NCBI RefSeq assembly: GCF_900116685.1 | Contig: NZ_FPBL01000001.1 | Location: forward strand, 310,001 to 374,000 | Length of the DNA: 64,000 nt | DNA from: Nitrosomonas eutropha | GTDB taxonomy: Bacteria > Pseudomonadota > Gammaproteobacteria > Burkholderiales > Nitrosomonadaceae | Direction of reading: 5' to 3' | In this document: piece after piece, positions 7,198 through 16,009 of the stretch | How the letters are laid out: every line of letters begins with the position of its first letter | Position numbering within the stretch: the first letter of the stretch is position 1 | Made by a program: the position numbers and the translations under genes | Notes under the pieces: model-generated | What the model saw: only the letters and a program-made list of their open reading frames with translations | Told to the model about the DNA's origin: nothing | Databases searched by the model: none

Positions 7198-10176
7198 CTA
7201 TTCATACGCGCGCAACCCTGAAATATCCCGCCCCTGAGCAAGTTTTTTGAGCAGCGGAATCAGCTCTTCCATCAATGTCAGCTCTGCCTTGGTGCGCGCC
7301 TTCCAGCCCAGCTCCAGTGGGGTGAACAACTCACTCAATTGGTCGCCATCGAACACCATACGGCGCAAGGTGATGTCTACAAAGTTTTGGAGAGCGGCGA
7401 TATCAAGTGTGTGTTTGACAGCGATGTCGGCCAGCAGTTGAGCGTGTTTGTCGGCCTTAAAGCGCTCAAACCCGGCGCGGATGGCTTGCTCATCTAGCGC
7501 TCTGCCCGTTTCCAGGGTGTTGATGTATTCGGCAATGTCGTTACGCTCGTCGATGAATTTAGCATCGGATTGGATTAAGCCGATGAGTTGTTCACGGCTC
7601 ATCTTCTGCTTGCCTGGTGTTTGGCTGGTATAGCGAGTAATCAGCGCCATGATGTAGTCGTAATCAATCATCGCGCTGGCAAACAACACAAACTCGAAAT
7701 CAAGCTGCTGCACGGCTGGGTCGATCCCTTCGTCATTTTTACCGTCTTTGTCCTGCTGTGCTTTCAGGCGCTGAGCGATGTCGAGGTACACACCCCTGAA
7801 ACCTTGTAATTGCTCCCTGGGCAGTACCTGCTCGATGCTGACCTTGTTCTCAGGCGTCAGATCAGTGTACTGATCGAGCTGGGTGTTGAGGCGCTGTACT
7901 TCTTTGAACAGGTTGATGAACTGGGCGCGGGCGGCATCACCCTTGAGGTTGGGCACAACTTCGGGTTTGTTTTCCAGCCCTTGCGATTGCATGAACGTAT
8001 CCAGGGTTTGCACGGCCGTTTGCAGCTTTTCGATGACCACCGGGGCCTTGTCCACTAGCCAGATTTCTTTGGCGGGTTTGCTGGCTTCGCCGGAGAACAG
8101 GCCGATGGCGGTATCCACCGCGTCTTGCTGCTGGCGAAAGTCGAGGATATTACCGTAGGGCTTGGTGTCGTTGAGTACGCGGTTGGTGCGTGAAAACGCC
8201 TGAATCAGGCCGTGATACTTGAGGTTCTTGTCCACGTAAAGCGTGTTCAGGAACTTGGAATCGAAGCCAGTGAGCAGCATGTCCACCACGATGGTGATGT
8301 CAATTTTCTGTGCGTGTGGCAGATCGGCATTGGGGTATTGCTGATCCTTGATGCGCTTTTGCACGTCCTGATAGTAGAGATCGAACTCGCCAAGCTGAAA
8401 GTTGCTGCCGTACTGGGCGTTGTAGTCCGCGATGATGGCCTTCAGCGCGTCCTTCTTTTCGTCGGGCGCTTCTTCGTTGTCGGCCTTTTCCTGCGGCAGA
8501 TCTTCCTGAATCTGCTGCACGTCTTTGTTGCCCTCGGCGGGCGGGGAAAACACGCAGGCAATGTTCAAGGGCAGGAAGTCCGCGGTTTCTGCCTGCTTTT
8601 CCACCTGCAAGGTTTTGAATAGCGCGTGGTACTCGATGGCGTCGTTGATGCTGGCCGTGGCCAGCACGGCGTTGAACTTGCGCCCGGCGGTGGCGGCGTC
8701 GTGCTTGGCCAGGATGGCTTCGACGATGGCCTTTTTCGCCAGCGCTTCGCCCGGCTTGGGCTTTGCCTTGCCATCCGGCTTGTAGTAATCGACATGGAAG
8801 CGCAGCACGTTGCGGTCTTCGATGGCGTGGGTGATGGTGTAGGCGTGCAGTTGCTGCTGAAAAATGTCTGCCGTGGTCTTGTAGCTGGCTTGCTGGCCTT
8901 CAATCTGTTGATAGCTGGCGTTTTGATCGAAGATGGGCGTGCCAGTGAAGCCGAACAACTGGGCGTTGGGGAAGAACTCCTTGATGGCCTTGTGGTTCTC
9001 GCCAAATTGCGAGCGGTGGCATTCGTCGAAGATGAACACCATGCGCTGGTTGCGCAATGGCTCCAGGCGCTCCTTGTAGTTGCGCTTGTTGCTGCCGTCT
9101 AGCGCCAGACCCAGTTTCTGGATGGTGGTGACGATCACCTTGTCGGCGTAGTCATCGGAAAGCAAGCGGCGCACCAGCGTTTCGGTGTTGGTGTTTTCCT
9201 CAACGCAGCCTTCCTGAAACTTGTTGAATTCCTCGCGGGTTTGCCGGTCGAGGTCTTTGCGATCCACCACGAACAGACATTTATCGATGTCGGGGTTGTC
9301 TTTCAGCAGGGTGGAGGCTTTGAACGACGTGAGTGTTTTGCCGCTGCCGGTGGTGTGCCAGATGTAGCCATTGCCGCAGCGCTGGTGGATGCATTCGACA
9401 ATCGCCTTGACCGCATAGATCTGATACGGGCGCATCATCAGCAGCTTTTGCTCGCTGGCCACCAGCACCATGTAGCGGCTGATCATCTGGCCCAGCGTGC
9501 ATTTGGCGAGGAAGGCATCAGCAAAGCCGTCCAGATGGGTGATGGGGTTGTTGTCCACATCCGCGTACTGGTAGAACGGCAAAAAACGCTCGTCAGCGTT
9601 AAAGCTGAAGTGGCGGCTGTTGTTGTTGGCGAAGTACCCGGTAGTGTTTCGGTTGGTGACAATGAATAGCTGCAAAAAGCACAGCAGGGTTTTGGTATAA
9701 CCGTTGCCGGGATCGTTCTTGTAATCGACGATCTGCTGCATCGCCCGGCGCGGGCTGATAGCCAGCGTTTTCAGTTCGATCTGCACTACCGGCACACCGT
9801 TGATCAGCAGAATCACATCAAAGCGGTGATGGCTGTAGTCGGTGTTGATGCGCAGTTGGTTGACCACTTCGAAGTTGTTCTTGCACCAGTCCTTGATGTT
9901 GACCAGCGTGTAATAGAGCGGCGTGCCGTCGTCGCGCTCAAAGCTGTTGCGTTCGCGCAGGTGCTTGGCGGCGGCGAATACATCGGGGGTGACGATGGAA
10001 TCAAGCAGGCGGGCGAATTCGCTATCAGTGAGTTGAACGCGGTTGAGCGCCTCGAAGTGCTGGCGAAAGTTCTGTTCCAGCGCGGCGCGGTCGCGGATAT
10101 CCGGGCGATAGATGTACTTGAGATCCTCCAGCTTCAAGATCAGATCACGCTCGATCTGGTTTTCTGTTGTTGCCAT
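7198..10176 (-). CDS. hsdR: Type I restriction enzyme subunit HsdR
   Basis: This 992-residue restriction and translocation subunit is the first gene of the operon. The N-terminal nuclease has Asp120 and ELK (134-136) as the PD-(D/E)xK core. The superfamily 2 translocase has Walker A HTTGSGKT (274-281), DECH (384-387) and TGTP (411-414), and the C-terminal helical part binds the methyltransferase core. The complex pumps DNA with ATP and cuts unmodified DNA far from the site. All key residues are present and no frameshift was seen. The ATG at 10176 is followed by five further co-oriented genes. Confidence 0.97.
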   Translation of the reverse strand: MATTENQIERDLILKLEDLKYIYRPDIRDRAALEQNFRQHFEALNRVQLTDSEFARLLDSIVTPDVFAAAKHLRERNSFERDDGTPLYYTLVNIKDWCKNNFEVVNQLRINTDYSHHRFDVILLINGVPVVQIELKTLAISPRRAMQQIVDYKNDPGNGYTKTLLCFLQLFIVTNRNTTGYFANNNSRHFSFNADERFLPFYQYADVDNNPITHLDGFADAFLAKCTLGQMISRYMVLVASEQKLLMMRPYQIYAVKAIVECIHQRCGNGYIWHTTGSGKTLTSFKASTLLKDNPDIDKCLFVVDRKDLDRQTREEFNKFQEGCVEENTNTETLVRRLLSDDYADKVIVTTIQKLGLALDGSNKRNYKERLEPLRNQRMVFIFDECHRSQFGENHKAIKEFFPNAQLFGFTGTPIFDQNASYQQIEGQQASYKTTADIFQQQLHAYTITHAIEDRNVLRFHVDYYKPDGKAKPKPGEALAKKAIVEAILAKHDAATAGRKFNAVLATASINDAIEYHALFKTLQVEKQAETADFLPLNIACVFSPPAEGNKDVQQIQEDLPQEKADNEEAPDEKKDALKAIIADYNAQYGSNFQLGEFDLYYQDVQKRIKDQQYPNADLPHAQKIDITIVVDMLLTGFDSKFLNTLYVDKNLKYHGLIQAFSRTNRVLNDTKPYGNILDFRQQQDAVDTAIGLFSGEASKPAKEIWLVDKAPVVIEKLQTAVQTLDTFMQSQGLENKPEVVPNLKGDAARAQFINLFKEVQRLNTQLDQYTDLTPENKVSIEQVLPREQLQGFRGVYLDIAQRLKAQQDKDGKNDEGIDPAVQQLDFEFVLFASAMIDYDYIMALITRYTSQTPGKQKMSREQLIGLIQSDAKFIDERNDIAEYINTLETGRALDEQAIRAGFERFKADKHAQLLADIAVKHTLDIAALQNFVDITLRRMVFDGDQLSELFTPLELGWKARTKAELTLMEELIPLLKKLAQGRDISGLRAYE

Positions 10177-10483
10177 TGATTATAGTTTTTTATAGGTATT
10201 TCTAAAAATACCGGTTATACGGGATGTAGGGTGCATGGAGTATAACAACAAGATATACCAAATAGATAAACGCGGTAGTGAGTACCACTCAACGCTGCGG
10301 TTCACCTGAAAAGCCAATTTTTTGAATTGCCGGCATAGCGTATCGCAATTATCCGGTTAAAAGATAAGGTTAATCAATGTCCCTCTTTTTAACTGACAAA
10401 TCCTCAAACAGGTATTCTTGACGTGACTGCTGGTTCAACTAATTTTTCTTCAAGGCCAACGGGATTCAGCAGCAAAACCACAG
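10177..10483. other. Intergenic region between hrpA and the hsd operon
   Basis: No gene was recognised in these 307 bases. On the minus strand the stretch must hold the end of the hrpA transcript and the promoter of hsdR. A small inverted repeat GGTATTT...AAATACC (about 10194-10211), close to the hsdR start, could be an operator or a weak hairpin. No convincing -35/-10 pair or T-tailed terminator was found by eye. Confidence 0.4.
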
Positions 10484-13400
10484 TTACTCATGCACGCTTT
10501 CCCACAGTTTTTGCAGGCGTTTGACTGATACAGGCATGGGAGTTTTCAGTTCCTGGCTGAACAGGGAAATACGTAGTTCTTCAATTTGCCAGCGGAATAT
10601 TCCCAGATTCGGGTCGGTTACGCTGGCCTGGCGGTGTTTATGCAGGCGCTGTTCGTACTGTTTCCACAGTGCGGTGATGATTCCTGTTTGTTCCTGGTCA
10701 CGTTCCGGATTTTTGTTGTATTTGTCGAGGCGCAGCATCATGCCTTTGAGATAACGCGGGAGGTGTTGCAGGTACTGCCAGCAGGTTGTGCTCAGAAATC
10801 CCGGATAAATCAGGTGGTGCAGCTGTGTTTCCAGATCTTTTTTCAAGGCTGGCGCTGATTTGTCCAGAGTGGCCAGCCGCTTTTTCAGTTCCTGACAAGG
10901 TTGGGCAATCGTCTGGATCAGCTCGGCCATCTCCTGCGAAACAGCTCCCAGCCGTGTGCGTGCCCGTGTGGATTGTGTAGTAAATTCATGTTCATTACGC
11001 GGTAGCGGATCATCGCCGATCAGAGCCAGATCAATGATGGCCGAACGGATATCTTCCCTGAGCCTGCCAATCTCGATTAAATTGCTCATGAGCAGGATTG
11101 CTTTCTGATCAACGGGTAAACTTTTTTCCAGTTGCCTGATTCTGTCCTTAAGCGCAAGACATAACAACCGCCGCACCCCTCCCCGCATACTGTGTTGCGC
11201 GCCTTCCTGCGTATCAAATATACGAATGGCAACACTTTGCTCCTGATCAACCAGTGCCGGATAGCCGGTCAGTTGCTGATTGCCCCGGTTAAAACGGGTT
11301 TCCGGTGGTAATTCTCCAAAGTCCCATTGGGTGATGCCGTCACGCTCGATCGAATTGGGCTCTTCCCCCGCGCCATGCGTAAATAATTGCTGTGCTGTCT
11401 GGCCAAATTGTGCTTTTAATTCAGCCAGATCATGCCCCATGCCCAGCGTGGTGCCGGTATCGTCAATTACTTTGATATTCATTTGCAAATGTACGGGTAA
11501 CGATTTGTCATCCCAGCTATCCAGCGGCACCTTGATTCCGGTTTCGTTGCGGATGAATGTGGACAGGGATTCAGCAAGCAGCACGGCCTGATCCGGGCAG
11601 GTGTCCAGCCATTCCAGAAAGCGGGTAACGAATTGCGGCACCGGAATGGCGTGGCGGCGGATCGGCTTGGGTAACATCTTCACATACCAGGTCACCTTTT
11701 CCCGGATTAACCCCGGTACCAGCCGGTCGAAATGAAACGACATGAATTGATTGAGTAACGGCAGCGGGATGGTAACTGTTACCCCATCCAGAGGATGACC
11801 GGGATCAAAGCGGTAGCTCAAGGGCAGGTCATGGCCGGCTGCCGTCAACGTTTCAGGAAACTGCTCAATAGTCATCACATCTGCAGCTTGCCGCATCAGC
11901 ATTTCCCGCGTCAGGTACAACAGCCTGGGGTCAATCTGTTCCGCCTGCTTGCGCCATTTTTCAAAGGTATTGCCACTACTAATATCTGCAGGAATGCGTG
12001 CAGCATAAAACTCGAATATCTGCTGATCATCCACCAGAATATCCTGCCTGCGCACCTTGCTTTCCAGTTCGCAGATTTCATCAATTAACTGCTGATTGTG
12101 CTGCAGGAAAGGTGCATTGCTTTTGTATGCTCCTGCGACCAATGCTTCACGGATAAAAATTTCGCGTGCATGGGCCGGGTCGATCGGGCCATAAGCCACG
12201 CATCGTTTGGGTACGATGGTCAGGCCATACAGGGTGACACGTTCAAACACGACAGCTTGTGCGCGCTGTTTTTCCCAGTGCGGATCAAAGTAGTGTTTTT
12301 TACACAGTTTGCCAGCGATTCTTTCCAGCCAGATCGGGTCAATGGCTGCTACACAACGTGCATAAAGTTTGGTGGTTTCTGCCAGCTCGGCTGCCACGAC
12401 CCATTTCGGCTGCTTTTTTCTCAGGGATGAGCCGGGGAAGATTGAAAACTTGATTGCACGCGCCCCTTCGTATATTCCCTTCTCATCCGATTTGAAGCCG
12501 ATATTACCCAACAGACCAGACAGCAGTGCCCGGTGAATTTCATCGTAACTGGCAGGAACCTGATTGGGACGTAACCCCATTTCCTGAATCAGCGTATGTA
12601 ACTGGCCGTGAATCTCGCGCCATTCCCGCATTCTGCGATGGGAAATAAAACTTTTTTGGCATTGTTCAATCAGCTTTCTATTGGATTTCTTGTGTTTGAC
12701 CAGATCATTATAGAAATCCCATAATTTAAGATAGCTGATGAAATCGGAACGATCGTCGCGGAATAGCTGGTGTGCTTGATCAGCCGCCTGTTGATGTTCA
12801 AACGGTCGATCACGCGGATCTTGCATACTGAGAGCAGAAGCGATAATCAGCACTTCGGTCAGGCAGTTTTCTTGCCGGGCAGCAATAATCATGCGGGCAA
12901 TTTTAGGGTCAATGGGAAACCTTGCCAGTTGATACCCGGTTTGTGTCAACCCTTTTTGCTCATTCAGCGCACCAAGTTCCGACAAAAGCTGGTAGCCATC
13001 GGCAATCATGCGCGCAGCAGGCGGCTGAATAAACGGAAATTGCTCCACATCTCCGATTTTCAGCGACTTCATGCGCAAAATAACTGCCGCCAGCGAGGAA
13101 CGCAGGATCTCCGGATCGGTATACTGCGGGCGGGCAGCAAAATCTTCCTCTGAATATAGGCGGAAACATATGCCGTTCATCACCCTGCCGCATCGTCCAG
13201 CACGTTGATTAGCTGAAGCCTGGGAAATTTTCTCGACCAGCAACTGTTCCACCTTGTTGCGATAGCTGTAACGATTAATGCGTGCCAACCCGGTATCAAT
13301 CACATAGCGAATACCGGGAACCGTGAGTGAAGTTTCAGCAACATTGGTGGCCAGCACAATGCGTCGCTGTTGGCCGGGCATAAAAATACGCGTCTGTTCT

Positions 13401-14245
13401 GTATGGGACAACCGGGCGAACAGGGGCAAGATCTCTGCACCAGCCCTACCGCCGGAGCCGGAAAAGGCGTGTTTGCGCAAGGTTTCTGCAGTTTCCCGTA
13501 TTTCCCGTTCTCCGGGCAGAAATACCAGCATATCTCCCTCTCCCATGTACATAGCTTCATCAACCGCATGCAGAATGGCTCGGGGTAGATCATGATCCTC
13601 GCCATCTGCCTGATCGTTGAACGACCGGTAATGAATCTCTACCGGGAATAATCTGCCAGATACCTCGATGACAGGTGCATTATTGAAATGGGAAGCAAAG
13701 CGCTGGGCATCAATGGTGGCAGACGTGATAATCAGCTTCAGATCCGGACGGCGCGGCAGCAATTGCTTAAGATAGCCGAGCAGGAAATCAATATTCAGGC
13801 TGCGCTCATGCGCTTCATCGATAATGATGGTTTGATAGGCACGCAGCAAGGGATCTTGCTGCGTTTCAGCCAGCAGGATGCCATCGGTCATCAACTTGAT
13901 GCGTGTATCAGGATGCGTCTGATCAGAAAAGCGGACTTTATAGCCGACCAGTTGCCCAAGTGGGCTGTTCAGTTCCGTGGCAATGCGTGCAGCAACGGTT
14001 CTGGCAGCAATACGCCGGGGCTGGGTGTGACCAATCAGTTTTTTGGCGCGCTGCTGTTTTCCAATACTATGTTCCAGTTCCAGGCAGATTTTTGGTAACT
14101 GCGTAGTTTTGCCGGAACCGGTTTCACCACAGATAATAACGGCTTGATGCTGCGCGATCGCGTACGCGATTTCTTCACGTCGCGCGACGACCGGCAGTTC
14201 TTCCGGATAGGTGATGCGGGCAATTGATTCGGAGGGAGGTACCAA
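10484..14245 (-). CDS. hrpA: ATP-dependent RNA helicase HrpA (DEAH box)
   Basis: This 1253-residue DEAH-box helicase is close to the E. coli HrpA length of about 1300. It has Walker A GETGSGKT (40-47), TQPRR (74-78), DEAH (143-146) and the SAT motif, then the winged-helix, ratchet and DUF3418 regions that define HrpA. HrpA unwinds RNA and acts on stalled ribosomes. The start is a TTG at 14245, 6 bases after the thioesterase stop. An in-frame stop lies just upstream and no ATG or GTG occurs before the helicase core, so TTG is the only practical start. It is probably co-transcribed with the thioesterase gene. Confidence 0.96.
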   Translation of the reverse strand: MVPPSESIARITYPEELPVVARREEIAYAIAQHQAVIICGETGSGKTTQLPKICLELEHSIGKQQRAKKLIGHTQPRRIAARTVAARIATELNSPLGQLVGYKVRFSDQTHPDTRIKLMTDGILLAETQQDPLLRAYQTIIIDEAHERSLNIDFLLGYLKQLLPRRPDLKLIITSATIDAQRFASHFNNAPVIEVSGRLFPVEIHYRSFNDQADGEDHDLPRAILHAVDEAMYMGEGDMLVFLPGEREIRETAETLRKHAFSGSGGRAGAEILPLFARLSHTEQTRIFMPGQQRRIVLATNVAETSLTVPGIRYVIDTGLARINRYSYRNKVEQLLVEKISQASANQRAGRCGRVMNGICFRLYSEEDFAARPQYTDPEILRSSLAAVILRMKSLKIGDVEQFPFIQPPAARMIADGYQLLSELGALNEQKGLTQTGYQLARFPIDPKIARMIIAARQENCLTEVLIIASALSMQDPRDRPFEHQQAADQAHQLFRDDRSDFISYLKLWDFYNDLVKHKKSNRKLIEQCQKSFISHRRMREWREIHGQLHTLIQEMGLRPNQVPASYDEIHRALLSGLLGNIGFKSDEKGIYEGARAIKFSIFPGSSLRKKQPKWVVAAELAETTKLYARCVAAIDPIWLERIAGKLCKKHYFDPHWEKQRAQAVVFERVTLYGLTIVPKRCVAYGPIDPAHAREIFIREALVAGAYKSNAPFLQHNQQLIDEICELESKVRRQDILVDDQQIFEFYAARIPADISSGNTFEKWRKQAEQIDPRLLYLTREMLMRQAADVMTIEQFPETLTAAGHDLPLSYRFDPGHPLDGVTVTIPLPLLNQFMSFHFDRLVPGLIREKVTWYVKMLPKPIRRHAIPVPQFVTRFLEWLDTCPDQAVLLAESLSTFIRNETGIKVPLDSWDDKSLPVHLQMNIKVIDDTGTTLGMGHDLAELKAQFGQTAQQLFTHGAGEEPNSIERDGITQWDFGELPPETRFNRGNQQLTGYPALVDQEQSVAIRIFDTQEGAQHSMRGGVRRLLCLALKDRIRQLEKSLPVDQKAILLMSNLIEIGRLREDIRSAIIDLALIGDDPLPRNEHEFTTQSTRARTRLGAVSQEMAELIQTIAQPCQELKKRLATLDKSAPALKKDLETQLHHLIYPGFLSTTCWQYLQHLPRYLKGMMLRLDKYNKNPERDQEQTGIITALWKQYEQRLHKHRQASVTDPNLGIFRWQIEELRISLFSQELKTPMPVSVKRLQKLWESVHE

Positions 14246-14251
14246 TAAATG

Positions 14252-14731
14252 TTACTTGCCGACAATGACGGTTTCTTTCTGGTTGCTGAGTGTGCCCTGT
14301 TCAATAATGGCAACAGTCAGCCTGGAAACAGCAACACGCTTGCCGGTGGCTTCCTCGGTAATGTCCGTTTGCCAGACCTGGATGCGTTTGCCGACATGCA
14401 ACGGCGTACATACGCCAATGACATTGCCTTCAGCCACCGCCCGGATATGGTTGGCATTTATTTCGATACCAACAGCCCGGTAAATTTCAGGGTTGATCGT
14501 CATCCACGCGGATACGCTGCCCAAGGTTTCAGACAGCACGCAGCTGGCACCGCCGTGCAAAATGCCAAAAGGCTGGGTGGTGCGATGATCTACTGGCATG
14601 CTGGCCTGAAGGAAATTCGGGCCAACTTCCAGAAAGCGTATGCCAATATGCACACCCATATTGGCATTGCGCAACCCTTCCAGATAGTCAATGGTGTAGT
14701 TTTTAAACCAGATCGCTTGATCAGAACTCAT
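14252..14731 (-). CDS. Hotdog-fold acyl-CoA thioesterase (PaaI/EntH/MenI-like)
   Basis: This 159-residue hotdog thioesterase has the motif ILHGGASCVLSETLGS (57-72), with HGG (59-61) and a putative catalytic Glu68, as in the YdiI/YbdB group that hydrolyses aromatic or short acyl-CoA thioesters. It is cytoplasmic and such proteins act as tetramers. It sits directly upstream of hrpA with a 6-base gap, which points to one transcript but not to a shared function. The natural substrate cannot be told from sequence. Confidence 0.88.
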   Translation of the reverse strand: MSSDQAIWFKNYTIDYLEGLRNANMGVHIGIRFLEVGPNFLQASMPVDHRTTQPFGILHGGASCVLSETLGSVSAWMTINPEIYRAVGIEINANHIRAVAEGNVIGVCTPLHVGKRIQVWQTDITEEATGKRVAVSRLTVAIIEQGTLSNQKETVIVGK

Positions 14732-14762
14732 ATTGTCTCCGCATACTTGACAGGTCGGGTAC

Positions 14763-15872
14763 TCAGGAAATTGCAGCAGAATGGGCTGGAATCAACACCG
14801 GTTCGGTGCCATGTTTACCTCTGCGTTTTTCCACTGCTTCGGCCAGATCGGAGAGTACCTGTTGTGTCGTCTCGAAATCAATACAGCCGTCTGTAATACT
14901 CTGCCCGTAAACCAGCTCTTTCAATTGCTTGCCTTCCACATTCTGCCGGCCTGCCACCAGGTGACTTTCAAGCATGACGCCACTGATTGAGCGATTGCCT
15001 GCTGTAATTTGTCGCGCAACATCGGCAGCCACTTCCGGCTGACGTCGGTAATCCTTGTGGCTATTGGCATGACTGCAGTCGATCATCAGATAAGGAGGCA
15101 GCTTGGCTTTTGTTAACGCCTCAACCGCAGAAGCAACATTCCCTACATCATAATTTGGTGATCTTCCACCGCGCAGGATGATATGACAATCCTCATTTCC
15201 CCTGGTTGTGAAAGTGGCCACCCGCCCTTCTTTGGTGACTGACAGGAAGTTGTGCGGATGAGAGGCGGCACCAATTGCATCAATTGCAATATTCAGATTA
15301 CCGTAGGTTCCATTCTTGAACCCTACCGGACACGAAACACCGGAAGCCAGTTCGCGATGCCCCTGGCTTTCTGTTGTCCGGGCACCAATAGCTGCCCAGC
15401 TGATCAGGTCGGCCACATACTGCGGGCTGATCAGATCAAGAAATTCAGTAGCAGCCGGCATATCTGTGTTACCCAGTTTCAGCAATAAATCGCGAGCCAG
15501 TCGCAACCCTTTGTCGATATTGAAACTGTTATCTAGATCCGGATCATTGATCAGGCCTTTCCAGCCAACGGTTGTGCGGGGTTTCTCAAAATAAACCCGC
15601 ATGATGATATGTAACTGACCTTTCAGTTCCTGACGCAGGTAGCTCAGCCGGGAAGCATATTCTACGGCTGCATCTACATCGTGAATGGAGCACGGGCCGC
15701 AAATAACAAGCAACCGGTCATCCTCTCCCCTCAATATGTCATGGCACTCCTGCCTGGCAGTGACCACAGTTTCCGTTGCCTGCTCAGTCAGAGGGTATTC
15801 CTGGAGCAGTTTTACCGGTGTGATCAGCTCGTCTCCCCTGATAATGCGTCGATCGTCAGTTTTATGTTCCAC
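14763..15872 (-). CDS. aroG: 3-deoxy-7-phosphoheptulonate (DAHP) synthase, class I
   Basis: This 369-residue enzyme performs the first step of the shikimate pathway, condensing phosphoenolpyruvate and erythrose 4-phosphate. It aligns by eye with E. coli AroG through CGPCSIHD, MRVYFEKPRTTVGWKG, GARTTESQ.HRELASG and the metal-ligand region near the C-terminus. The GTG at 15872 is chosen because GAGGAA lies 6 bases upstream and the resulting MEHKTDDRRI lines up with the MNYQNDDLRI start of AroG. A longer GTG at 15938 would add 22 unmatched residues. Which aromatic amino acid inhibits the isozyme is not clear. Confidence 0.95.
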   Translation of the reverse strand: MEHKTDDRRIIRGDELITPVKLLQEYPLTEQATETVVTARQECHDILRGEDDRLLVICGPCSIHDVDAAVEYASRLSYLRQELKGQLHIIMRVYFEKPRTTVGWKGLINDPDLDNSFNIDKGLRLARDLLLKLGNTDMPAATEFLDLISPQYVADLISWAAIGARTTESQGHRELASGVSCPVGFKNGTYGNLNIAIDAIGAASHPHNFLSVTKEGRVATFTTRGNEDCHIILRGGRSPNYDVGNVASAVEALTKAKLPPYLMIDCSHANSHKDYRRQPEVAADVARQITAGNRSISGVMLESHLVAGRQNVEGKQLKELVYGQSITDGCIDFETTQQVLSDLAEAVEKRRGKHGTEPVLIPAHSAAIS

Positions 15873-15878
15873 TGATAA

Positions 15879-15884
15879 TTCCTC
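15879..15884 (-). promoter_or_regulatory. Ribosome binding site deciding the DAHP synthase start
   Basis: GAGGAA on the minus strand, 6 bases before the GTG at 15872. It supports the shorter protein over a start at 15938. Confidence 0.7.
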
Positions 15885-16009
15885 GATGATTGTTTCTCTC
15901 CATTTGTCCTCGTTATTCCACAAAAGCGTACTACCCACTGTTACAGTATGTAGTTCGGCTTTGTTTTATCAAGTAGGTGTATTTTACTGCGATGCCTCGC
16001 TAATCTCCA

